Of a stretch of 64,000 nt of DNA, positions 25,681-33,888 are shown piece after piece (positions within the stretch are counted from its first letter, which is position 1; every line of letters begins with the position of its first letter). The DNA is from Lachnospiraceae bacterium. GTDB lineage: Bacteria > Bacillota > Clostridia > Lachnospirales > Lachnospiraceae. The stretch lies in contig JAJQBQ010000018.1 in the NCBI GenBank assembly GCA_021203205.1, positions 73,485-137,484 of the forward strand. The letters are read 5' to 3'. The position numbers and the translations under genes are program-made. The notes under the pieces are model-generated. The model saw nothing but the letters and a program-made list of their open reading frames with translations, made no database searches and was not told the DNA's origin.

Positions 25681-26757
25681 TCACGCATGCGGCAGCCGCA
25701 CTTCGAACCTTGCGCCGCCCTCCGGCGCATTGCCCGCTTTCACAGTTCCGTCCTCTCTGGCGAGAATGGTGCGGGCGAGGGCCAAACCGATGCCTACGCT
25801 GTCTGCGGAGGAGGATTTTCCCTTATAAAACCGCTCAAAAAGATGCGGGATGTCCGTTAAGTCAAAACCCGGACCGTTATCCTGTACGGTAATCCCGGTA
25901 TAGAGGGGATTTTTCACTGCGGTGACGGTGATCACGCCGCCCTCCGGCGTGTATTCGATACAGTTTTTAAGAATGTTTTCAAGCGCTTCGGTGGTCCAGC
26001 CGGGGTCGGCCAGAAGGTCGGCGTCAGGCTGGATATTTTCTTTTACCTGAATCTGCTTTAATTCCAGCGGAATCTCCAGAGGCATCCTGGCGCGCCGGAT
26101 CAGCTCCTGCGCGGACATGTGCTCCAGGGCAAACGGAACCACTCCGGCATCCAGCTTTGACAGTTTCAGCAGAGCTTCCATCAGCCAGCGGATGCGCTGC
26201 ACCAGCCGCCTTGCCTCCAGCAGAAGCTCCTGACGGCGCTCCTCCGTCAGATCCGGCTCATCAAACAGGGTCAGGATGAGTTCCATGGAGGTGAGGGGTG
26301 TGCGAAGCTGGTGGGAAATGTCCGCCAGAGAGTCCGCCAGGTATTGCTTCTCCTTCTGTGCGGCCTCCGTTTGCTCTTTTAAGGAGCGAAGCACATCATT
26401 CAGCTCACATTTTAAGATGTTCAGTTCCCCTTCCTCGTAGTCTGAAATTACCCAGGAAGCATTGGCGGCATCGGAAGTGCCGTGCAGGATGTGGTCGATT
26501 TCATCGGACAGCTTTCGGATGCTGCGGTAGCGCCGGTACGAAAAGACGAGGTGCAGGACGAGTCCGGTCAGCATGGTGAGGAGGATGCAGAAAATGATGA
26601 GACCGGAGGAAGAGATCAATTTGTCAAAGATCCCTCTGGCCACACCGGCTGCTTCTGCTAGATTCGCAGTAAGGTATACAACAAGAATAAGGGCGGCGGT
26701 TGCCGCTGCCCAGATGCGAATCTCCTGTTTGATTTCGGGGTTTCTGAAAAATTTCAT
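25681..26757 (-). CDS. Two-component sensor histidine kinase (BceS/intramembrane-type)
   Basis: A 358-residue kinase with two membrane segments close together (residues about 14-35 and 48-72) and almost no external domain, the plan of intramembrane-sensing kinases that take their signal from an ABC transporter. The H-box is DISHQLRTPL (His149), the N-box NILKNCIEY, the G1 box DNGPGFD and the G2 box GIGLALA. It lies 176 bases downstream of its response regulator. It probably senses peptide antibiotics through the FtsX-type transporter upstream. Confidence 0.88.
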   Translation of the reverse strand: MKFFRNPEIKQEIRIWAAATAALILVVYLTANLAEAAGVARGIFDKLISSSGLIIFCILLTMLTGLVLHLVFSYRRYRSIRKLSDEIDHILHGTSDAANASWVISDYEEGELNILKCELNDVLRSLKEQTEAAQKEKQYLADSLADISHQLRTPLTSMELILTLFDEPDLTEERRQELLLEARRLVQRIRWLMEALLKLSKLDAGVVPFALEHMSAQELIRRARMPLEIPLELKQIQVKENIQPDADLLADPGWTTEALENILKNCIEYTPEGGVITVTAVKNPLYTGITVQDNGPGFDLTDIPHLFERFYKGKSSSADSVGIGLALARTILAREDGTVKAGNAPEGGARFEVRLPHA

Positions 26758-26933
26758 GATTTATCTCCCGGCATCTTCCGGCCTATACATACCATATGGA
26801 CATCTTGTGCCGTATACATTTCGCGTTTCCATTGTTTTTCACATACGAAAGAAGGTAATCGCTATCCAGTTGGCTTTAGAAAAGTTACAGAAATTCCATG
26901 CGGATAGTAAATTCTATGGAGGATAATATAAGA

Positions 26934-27602
26934 TTAGTCCACCTTATACCCTAGCCCTCTTACCGTACGTATGAGCGTGGGATTCGCCGGGTCATCCTCA
27001 ATTTTCTCCCGCAGGCGCTTGATGTACACTGTGAGCGTGTTGTCATTCACATAATCCCCGGCGATGTCCCAGATTTCCGACAGGAGCCGGTTGCGGGAGA
27101 GCACAATACCCCGGTTATTCAGGAAGACCAGCAGAAGACGGTACTCCAGCGCCGACAGGTTCAGTTCCCGCCCATTTTTTCGCACATCCGCCTTCTCGGT
27201 ATCCACCCGCACATCGCCCAGCTCGATCACCGACTGCGCCCGCCCGCAGCGGCGCAGGACGCTGCGGATGCGGGAGGCGAGCTCCCGGGGGCGAAAGGGC
27301 TTCGCGATATAATCGTCCGCGCCCAGATCCAGCCCGGTGATGACGCTGTACTCATCGCTGGATGCCGTCACGAAAATCACAGGGAGATCCTTCAGCTCGC
27401 GGATCTGGCGGCACAGGCCATAGCCGTTGCCATCCTCCAGAGACACATCAAGCAGCGCCAGGTCAAAATCCCGCTCCGCAAGAAGTTCCATCGCGCGCCG
27501 CTGCCCCGCCGCGGCGGTCACCTCCATGCTTTCCTTTTTCAGAAAATCCGACAGCATGGTGACGATGGTGCGGTCGTCTTCCACGAGTAAAATCTGGTAC
27601 AT
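26934..27602 (-). CDS. OmpR/PhoB-family response regulator
   Basis: A 222-residue regulator: receiver domain with acidic pocket VEDD (9-10), phospho-acceptor Asp52 in LALLDVSL, and Lys101 in YIAKPFRP; then a winged-helix DNA-binding domain ending TLIRTVRGLGYKVD. It pairs with the kinase at 25681-26757, and the ABC transporter genes upstream on the same strand are probable targets (BceRS-BceAB-like plan). Confidence 0.92.
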   Translation of the reverse strand: MYQILLVEDDRTIVTMLSDFLKKESMEVTAAAGQRRAMELLAERDFDLALLDVSLEDGNGYGLCRQIRELKDLPVIFVTASSDEYSVITGLDLGADDYIAKPFRPRELASRIRSVLRRCGRAQSVIELGDVRVDTEKADVRKNGRELNLSALEYRLLLVFLNNRGIVLSRNRLLSEIWDIAGDYVNDNTLTVYIKRLREKIEDDPANPTLIRTVRGLGYKVD

Positions 27603-28021
27603 CTATTCCAAAACCTCCAACTTTATTTGCTCTCTAAAAAGCAACTATTGGGGGCTGTCTGTTCACAGACATGAGTTATTGCAAATTTTGCAACAACTGA
27701 CATAAGCTCCAATTCATTGCAAAATTAGCAGCAGCTTACGTAAGTTTCAACTTATTACGAACGATTCGGGCAGATTGCAGACTGTCTGTGTGTCCGATGT
27801 GGATGAATTATAACATACTTCCGAAATTTGTAAATTAGTCATTTCCTTCAATATATCTGGTAATATCATATTTTGGCAATCAGTGAAACAGCACCAGCCA
27901 ACAGGAGATAGATTTTGTGTATCTTTTTACCGGATAACCTTCATAGAAGCTTTTCCGGTGAAAAATATTTCCAAAATGAGAAAGCCTCCGATATGACTGG
28001 TGCGTTTTGTACTTGGGTTAA
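27603..28021. other. 419-bp intergenic region between transporter and regulator genes
   Basis: No gene was found. It holds an A/T-rich stretch with three loosely similar segments of about 40 bases (27670-27770), each with TAAGTT- or GAGTT-like and TTGCAA-like words; a near palindrome TTGCAAATTTTGCAA lies in the first. The promoter of the two-component genes is expected here. Confidence 0.4.
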
Positions 28022-30826
28022 TTAGTGAGAATCTCTCCGAAGCTCATCCATGATATTTTCCTTCCGTATGCGCCGCATGGAGTAGATCATGGTGGCGAAC
28101 ACTACGACGAACACACTCACCACAGCCACCGCGATGCTGAACCATGGCACGGTAAACGAGGTGCTTCCCACCGCGTCCAGCGTCACTATATAAATCCCGT
28201 AGGAGAAAACCATCGCGATCGGCAGACCGATGAGCAGACTCCTTATGCCGTAGAGCAGACATTCGTAGTTCATCATGCGGTTCAGCCCCCGTTTCGTCAT
28301 GCCCACCGAGCGCAGCATGGCAAACTCGCGCCTGCGCAGCATGATGTTCGTCGAGATCGAGTGGAACACGTTCGCCATCGCGATCAGCGAGATCAGGATG
28401 ATAAAGCCGAAGGAGAACACGTTGATGATGAGGAGAAGCGACCGGGCGGTCTCGGCATCCTCGGCGTAAATATACAGTCCGTTGTACAGTTCATTTTCTT
28501 CGATGATTTTATTCAAGGAGGCCGTGCTTGCGTCCGTGTCGCTGCTGGCGAAGTACAAATAGATCTGGGCGTATCCCGTCTCGTAGAGTTCGCTGACAGA
28601 GAGAGCCTTTAATTCTTCTGTCGCGGTATCAGTTGTATCGGCAGAAGTATCATCAGTTTCAGCAGTGGGATCGGTCGCTTTATCGGAAGCGTCGCCTGTT
28701 TCAGCAGAGGATTCAGAAATGGCTCCTGCCGAATCGGTCGTCTTTTCAGAAGAGCCTGAACCGTTTCCTGTCATATTAGAAGAATCCGCATCTTCATCCA
28801 GCTCCGCCAGCCCGTCCGTCAGATAGCTTAACGGATACAGAAACATCACGTCTTCAACCTGAAAGAGCGGCTGAACCTCGGTCTTCCCGGCGATGTTCAC
28901 CGTGAATTCGCCCACCATGTACAGTTCATCGTCTTCATCCAGCCCGTAAAACTGCGTACTTAACCTTATCGGCAGGCTGGAAACATCGTAAATGCTATAA
29001 GTGCCGGATGTGCTGTAAAGCTCATCGTACAGGAGTGCCGCAGGCTCATCTCCCATGTAAACTTCGGTGTCGAAGCCGTTTTCCTCCAGGTAACTTCGGT
29101 ATACGTCATCCTCCACGAACACGATCCGCCCGTAGGAGGCACCGACCCGGGTCGTCTCATCGTCACTATGCGGGAACGAGAGAACGCTCATGGGGACCTC
29201 AATGTTATAGCCGGTGAGCGAGACTGTCAGGGCACTGTCCGTGATGGCATCCGCACTTCTCAGCACGGCGTAAATTTCTTCCGCATCTTCCAGAACACCG
29301 TTTTCCACGTAATACCGGTAATCGTAGCCTGCCACCTGGATGCTGTCGGTAAAGGAAGCGGACAGGTAATGGCTGAAGCTGCCTGCCGTGATGAAGAGGA
29401 TGACGCTGACGCACAGCGAGACAATGGTCGCCCGGTATTTTTTGCGACTGCGCCTGTAGTTTTTCGCGGCCAGCGTACCCTCAAAGCCGAAGAGCTTCGC
29501 CGTGAGGCGTCCGGTTTTCACGTCCTTTGCGCCCAGTTTAAAGTCATCCTTCTGGCGGATGGCCTCCATGGCAGTCAGTTTCATGGCTTTTCTGGCCGGG
29601 ATCCAGGCGGAGATGAGAACCGTGAGGATGCAGGTAAACACCGTGACAGCCACGCCCGCCGGGGTGATGTACAGGTCAAAGGAAACGCCCGTGCCGCTGG
29701 CGATCACCAGGTTCAGCGCATCCTGCAGGAAGTAGAATGTAACACCTATGCCCAGTGCCCCGGCCAGCATGCCAAGGGGGATGCCGATGATGCTCACCAT
29801 CAGCGCCTCGAAAAATACAGAGCCACGGATCTGCCGTCCCGTCGCGCCCACAGATTTTAAGATGCCGAACTGCTTCGTGCGCTCGCTCACCGAGATGGAA
29901 AACACATTGTAGATCATGCCGACGGAGCCGAACATGATGATGGCGATGAGGATAGCTCCCAGCGACCACATCAGCAGGACAAGGCTGTCGCCGGCACCGT
30001 TGGCCACGCCGTACAGGCGAAGAAGGCTGGAATGCTCCATGACAGTGGTAAGCCTGTATTTTTCCATGAGCTCCGCGATCAGGGTGTAGGCGTTCGCGGG
30101 CGAGGTGAAGGTGAGGAAGAGGTCGCCGCAGAAGGAAGTTGAAGCTTCAGCTGTCCCCGTAATCGCCGTATACCCAGGTGCGGAGTAGGGCTCCGCCGTG
30201 GTGTCGAGCCGCTCACAGATGCCCACGATGGTGTAGGTCTTCGTGACGGTATTTGTGAGTTCTTCCAGGACGACAGAACTTTCGCCTTCATCCACATCAT
30301 TCTTCACATACAGCCCGTCCTGCTGCGTGAGCCAGGTGTCTTCCCAGTACCGGTCGCCCACTTCCAGCGTGACCGTATCGCCCACCTTCCATTCCACGCC
30401 GCCGTTGGAAGACAGGTGCGCGGAGATCACCAGCTCCGAATCATTTTCCGGCATTCGTCCCTCGATGAGGTTCAGCGCGATTAGCGTCTCGTCGCTGCTC
30501 GTAAGCGTTGCGATGTACAGATACGGCTTATAGTCATTTACGCTGTCCACTGCCGCGTAGCCCACCTTTGCCAGAACCGTGGTGGCGGTCACATCTTCCT
30601 CCTGCGAGATCGCCTCCAGCGTTTCCGCGTCCAGGTCGTAAACCGCCGCGTGCCAGGTGCCGGAGGACTCGATCTCCCGGTTTTTAAAATATTCCAGCGC
30701 ACTGGTGATGCAGGATGTGACCGCGAACAGCATGGCGGAAGCCAGAAGGATGCCGATGACGGTGATCACGGTGCGCATTTTATTCTGCGCCAGAGTCTTT
30801 CGGGTATAGGAAAATAAAAGATTCAT
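28022..30826 (-). CDS. FtsX-family ABC transporter permease (BceB/MacB-like)
   Basis: A 934-residue permease with two FtsX modules. The first helix (KMRTVITVIGILLASAML) is followed by a long external domain, then three helices near residues 280-410 (with the FtsX-type GILKSVGATGRQI), a second helix near 465 with a second external domain, and three final helices (FAMLRSVGMTKRGLNRM). Residues about 676-740 in the second external domain are a Ser/Thr/Asp/Ala-rich low-complexity stretch. It overlaps the ATPase gene by four bases. With the downstream two-component system it likely serves peptide-antibiotic resistance or sensing. Confidence 0.88.
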   Translation of the reverse strand: MNLLFSYTRKTLAQNKMRTVITVIGILLASAMLFAVTSCITSALEYFKNREIESSGTWHAAVYDLDAETLEAISQEEDVTATTVLAKVGYAAVDSVNDYKPYLYIATLTSSDETLIALNLIEGRMPENDSELVISAHLSSNGGVEWKVGDTVTLEVGDRYWEDTWLTQQDGLYVKNDVDEGESSVVLEELTNTVTKTYTIVGICERLDTTAEPYSAPGYTAITGTAEASTSFCGDLFLTFTSPANAYTLIAELMEKYRLTTVMEHSSLLRLYGVANGAGDSLVLLMWSLGAILIAIIMFGSVGMIYNVFSISVSERTKQFGILKSVGATGRQIRGSVFFEALMVSIIGIPLGMLAGALGIGVTFYFLQDALNLVIASGTGVSFDLYITPAGVAVTVFTCILTVLISAWIPARKAMKLTAMEAIRQKDDFKLGAKDVKTGRLTAKLFGFEGTLAAKNYRRSRKKYRATIVSLCVSVILFITAGSFSHYLSASFTDSIQVAGYDYRYYVENGVLEDAEEIYAVLRSADAITDSALTVSLTGYNIEVPMSVLSFPHSDDETTRVGASYGRIVFVEDDVYRSYLEENGFDTEVYMGDEPAALLYDELYSTSGTYSIYDVSSLPIRLSTQFYGLDEDDELYMVGEFTVNIAGKTEVQPLFQVEDVMFLYPLSYLTDGLAELDEDADSSNMTGNGSGSSEKTTDSAGAISESSAETGDASDKATDPTAETDDTSADTTDTATEELKALSVSELYETGYAQIYLYFASSDTDASTASLNKIIEENELYNGLYIYAEDAETARSLLLIINVFSFGFIILISLIAMANVFHSISTNIMLRRREFAMLRSVGMTKRGLNRMMNYECLLYGIRSLLIGLPIAMVFSYGIYIVTLDAVGSTSFTVPWFSIAVAVVSVFVVVFATMIYSMRRIRKENIMDELRRDSH
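28612..28800 (-). repeat. Low-complexity in-frame segment in the FtsX permease
   Basis: About 63 codons rich in Thr, Asp, Ser, Ala and Glu with phrases such as TDSAGAISESSAET and ETDDTSADTTDTATEE. It sits in a predicted external domain. The borders were judged by eye. Confidence 0.65.
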
Positions 30827-31506
30827 CCCCGGATCACCTCATCTTTCGTGATCTTTCCGTCCTCGATGGCGATCACCCGATCCGCCTGCAGTGCGATGGA
30901 CTCGGCGTGGGTGATGACGATGAGGGTCTGGCCGTATTTTCGGTTGGAAAGCTTCAAAAGTTCCACGATTTCCTGGCTGTTCTTTGAATCCAGATTGCCG
31001 GTGGGCTCGTCGGCCAGCACCACGGAGGGCGCGTTCATCAGCGCCCGGCCGATGGAGACCCGCTGCTGCTGCCCGCCGGAGAGCTGATTCGGCAGATGCT
31101 TCTCGCGCCCGCGAAGCCCCAGCACGTCCAGCAGTTCGTTCAGGCGCTCATCATTCACCTTCCGCCCGTCCAGCAGCACCGGCAGTGTCATGTTCTCCGT
31201 CACGTTCAGTACGGGGATCAGGTTGTAAAACTGGTACACCAGCCCCACCTGCCTGCGGCGGAAGATCGCCAGCTGTTCCTCATTCTGTGCGTACACATCC
31301 TGATTATCCAGAAACACCTTGCCGGACGTGGGCCGGTCCACGCCGCCCAAAATGTGCAGCAGTGTCGACTTTCCCGACCCGGACGGGCCGATGATCGCCA
31401 CGAACTGTCCCTTCTCCACGGAAAAAGACACGTGATCCAGTGCCATGACCTCATTATCACCCTGACCGTAGGTTTTTGTCAGGTTTTCGATTCTTAAAAT
31501 TTCCAT
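30823..31506 (-). CDS. ABC transporter ATP-binding protein (LolD/MacB/BceA type)
   Basis: A 227-residue ATPase: Walker A IGPSGSGKST, signature LSGGQQQRVS, Walker B VVLADEPTGNLDS and switch His in VITHAES. The typical TYGQGDNEVMALDHV start is present. ATG 31506 follows GAAGG. It overlaps the permease gene by four bases and must power it. A hairpin related to one at 46808 lies 24 bases upstream of its start. Confidence 0.93.
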   Translation of the reverse strand: MEILRIENLTKTYGQGDNEVMALDHVSFSVEKGQFVAIIGPSGSGKSTLLHILGGVDRPTSGKVFLDNQDVYAQNEEQLAIFRRRQVGLVYQFYNLIPVLNVTENMTLPVLLDGRKVNDERLNELLDVLGLRGREKHLPNQLSGGQQQRVSIGRALMNAPSVVLADEPTGNLDSKNSQEIVELLKLSNRKYGQTLIVITHAESIALQADRVIAIEDGKITKDEVIRG

Positions 31507-31529
31507 TTTTCCTTCTTTCTGGAGCGTAA

Positions 31530-31554
31530 AAGCTCAGCTATGCTGAACTTCGTG
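31530..31554 (-). promoter_or_regulatory. Leader hairpin shared with the PlsC-type gene
   Basis: On the minus strand GAAGTTCAGC, a short loop and GCTGAGCTT form a hairpin ending 24 bases before the ATG of the ABC ATPase gene. A closely similar hairpin at 46808-46830 ends 25 bases before another start codon. Confidence 0.5.
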
Positions 31555-31883
31555 AAAATAAGCTCATCAGAGTGACTTTTCGCACCTGCCCCTCAAATAT
31601 TGAATGAGAGCAGTATACCGAATCACGATGACATGCACATGACTATTTTATTACAAAAATGTCATTTACGGAAGACGATGTTTTCTTCCACGATGATTTT
31701 GGTAAGCATATGGGAAGATTAAATCCGGATTAATTTGCTGAGGTGTGATTAATTGCTTGCGAGGTGGATAAAACTGTGCTAAAGTACATTTATCTGGAAC
31801 GTTCCGACACCGCAGCAGAGATTGTTTCAGGGAGTATTTGTTGCCTATATTATGTATAATATGACACATTAATTTTCTGGCTT

Positions 31884-32705
31884 GTGTTTATAATAAGAAA
31901 GGCGGTGTTATCTACGGATTACGAGGAACGTATCTCAGAACAGGATCTGGAAAAGATTCAGAAATTGCGGCTTATGGATGATTTTTTCATGAAGTTGGTT
32001 TTTGAAGGAAACATTCAGGCAACAGAGCTGGTCGTTAATATTGTCTTGAATCGAAGTGATTTGAAAGTCAAAAAGGTAGTTGGTCAGCGTGAAATTAAGG
32101 GATTGGAAGGCCATGGAGTAAGGCTGGACATTATGGCGCAGGATCATGAGAATCAGGCACATGATATTGAGGTAGAGCGGCAGGATGGCGACTGGCTTCG
32201 GTTGCGTGCCAGATACAACAGCAGTATGATGGATATGGTTTTATTGCCGGAAGGGGAGGATTACAAAAAACTTATCCCGTCCTATGTGATTTTTATAACG
32301 GAACATGACAGAATAGGAGATGGCCGGCCTCTGCACCATTATGTGATGAAAGACAAGAGTACCCGTGAAAATCTCGGCGATGGTCGTCATATTATTTTTG
32401 TAAATGGAGACAATGCAAATGAGAAAACGCGGCTGGGAAAACTGGTACATGATTTTAAGTGCAGTTCGCCGGATGATATGTATTACAAGGTTTTGGCGAA
32501 TGGAGTCAGACGCTTTAAGGAAACGGAAGGAGGTCGGGGCGAAATGAGTAGTGTTTTAGAAGAGATTACTGTAGGAGCTGTTATTGATTCCTGTCGAAAA
32601 TTAGGAGTTTCCGAGGATCGTATTTTTGAACATATTGTTGAAGATTATGGCTTGACAGAGGAGAGGGCAAGGAAGTATATGAACGCACGAAAGAAAAGCG
32701 CATAG
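31884..32705 (+). CDS. Rpn-family recombination-promoting nuclease (PD-(D/E)XK)
   Basis: About 265-273 residues. The N-terminal LRLMDDFFMKLVF and the nuclease core are present: Asp in VRLDIMAQ and the E-x-E/K-type motif HDIEVERQD. The middle SYVIFITEHD, the HIIFVNGD strand and the C-terminal tail (LGVSEDRIFEHIV) fit the Rpn/transposase_31 family, which promotes RecA-independent recombination. The start is unclear: GTG 31884 has no ribosome site, whereas GGCGG sits eight bases before an ACG at 31914-31916, exactly where relatives begin (DYEERISEQD). An ancestral ATG may have become ACG. Confidence 0.75.
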   Translation: MFIIRKAVLSTDYEERISEQDLEKIQKLRLMDDFFMKLVFEGNIQATELVVNIVLNRSDLKVKKVVGQREIKGLEGHGVRLDIMAQDHENQAHDIEVERQDGDWLRLRARYNSSMMDMVLLPEGEDYKKLIPSYVIFITEHDRIGDGRPLHHYVMKDKSTRENLGDGRHIIFVNGDNANEKTRLGKLVHDFKCSSPDDMYYKVLANGVRRFKETEGGRGEMSSVLEEITVGAVIDSCRKLGVSEDRIFEHIVEDYGLTEERARKYMNARKKSA

Positions 32706-33227
32706 GAATATTTTTGCAATCAACATCATATACTGATCGCTATTAAGCATGGCAGGCCGACGGAAATGCAAAAACATGATACCGCACGTCTTTGAAAAGA
32801 GTCCGAACATATGACGGACTCTTTTCTTTCATCTTGGAGGAGCTTTGAAAGAATGTGGTCGCAATCCCATTAGCTTTGGATGATGGGTTGAGACCAGGTA
32901 GTTTACAAACACGCAAAATGTTCGCAATCCATATTACCAGTGTCCTCCTGATCGCGGAGGTGTGGATGCCGGTGGAAAAAGGAACAGGTTGGATGAAAAA
33001 CACCTGAGAGGCGGAAAAAACCACTTACATCCCTGATTTTTCTGTGATATAATCTCCGCTGTTTGTGGCCGAACCCTGAAACGAACAGCCATTTCGGGTG
33101 ACCGATAATTTTATATCTGCGTGTAGCACACGGAATGTTCGCAAGGCGTATGACTTTTCCTGTCTTAAGGAGGAGGGCATGCGCTTTTTTTGCGGGCGAC
33201 AAAATGCGTTTCACGCAAACAAAGTGA
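32706..33227. other. Intergenic region without a recognisable gene
   Basis: About 520 bases after the Rpn gene. Apart from the terminator at 32795 I see only short open frames without family resemblance. A/T content rises near 33030-33060, where a promoter could lie. Confidence 0.4.
32795..32829 (+). terminator. Terminator after the Rpn gene
   Basis: AAAAGAGTCCG (32795-32805) pairs perfectly with CGGACTCTTTT (32815-32825), followed by CTTTC. A and T runs on both sides allow function in either direction. Confidence 0.8.
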
Positions 33228-33272
33228 GGATTTGTCGTGATTATCTTGCCCATATTATTTCGTGACAAATCC
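33228..33272 (+). repeat. Dispersed intergenic palindrome, copy 1
   Basis: GGATTTGTC (33228-33236) pairs with GACAAATCC (33264-33272). The inner part (TTATCTTGC, then TTATTTCGTG) is shared with the element at 59587-59626. The left arm lacks about nine bases relative to the right arm. Confidence 0.65.
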
Positions 33273-33323
33273 CGAGCGCTGACAGCGCTAAAAAGAAACT
33301 GAAAGGCAGGAGGTAGCAAAAAC

Positions 33324-33830
33324 ATGCCAAAAACAAAATCACAGGGAATTATCTTCGGACTGATTATGTCCTACGCCATGGCGTACGGCATGGAGGTTTA
33401 CAACGTTGCGATCAAGGAGGGCGTGACCCTGTCGCCCGGAGGACTCAGCAACATGACAAACATCGTGTTTTTCGATGCGCTGATCGAAGCTTCCTACATG
33501 GGGATCTTTGTGTTCATCGTCTCGAACCTTTACGGGAACCGCTTCGGTGCCTCATTCGCGGCAAAGCACAGCGATCCGGAAAAAGACAACCCGTATTTCT
33601 GTCAGCTGCTCCGGCAGGGAGCCACCGTCGCAGTCATGTGTCCGTCCATGAGCCTGATTGCATCGGTTCTGTTTAACGTGATCCTGGCCGGCGCGCCGGT
33701 GAGCCAACTCCCGGCCATCTGGGTTGGCACATTCTTGAAGAACTTCCCGATGGCGTTCTTCTGGAACTTCTTCGCGGCCGCGCCGTTCAGTCATTGGGTG
33801 TTTGGGAAAATTTTTTCTGCAAATAAATAA
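33324..33830 (+). CDS. DUF2798-type small membrane protein
   Basis: A 168-residue protein with four hydrophobic segments (about 8-28, 48-72, 98-120, 133-160). It resembles DUF2798 proteins, including the repeated pattern of GIIFGLIMSYAMAYGMEVYN and a FLKNFPMAFFWNF end. The family has no assigned function. It starts at ATG 33324 after GGCAGGAGG. It stands alone, with a dispersed palindrome about 50 bases before it. Confidence 0.75.
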   Translation: MPKTKSQGIIFGLIMSYAMAYGMEVYNVAIKEGVTLSPGGLSNMTNIVFFDALIEASYMGIFVFIVSNLYGNRFGASFAAKHSDPEKDNPYFCQLLRQGATVAVMCPSMSLIASVLFNVILAGAPVSQLPAIWVGTFLKNFPMAFFWNFFAAAPFSHWVFGKIFSANK

Positions 33831-33888
33831 TGAAATCGCAGAGAATCTGTGTTATAGTGGCTTAAAAAGGAATGGGGGATCCAAATCT

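Noticed and set aside
29168..29860. A 230-residue plus-strand open frame opposite the FtsX permease
   Set aside because: It is antisense to the permease and shows no domain.
32743..33024. A 93-residue minus-strand open frame, possibly a transposase scrap
   Set aside because: It runs across a terminator hairpin and no transposase motif could be identified.
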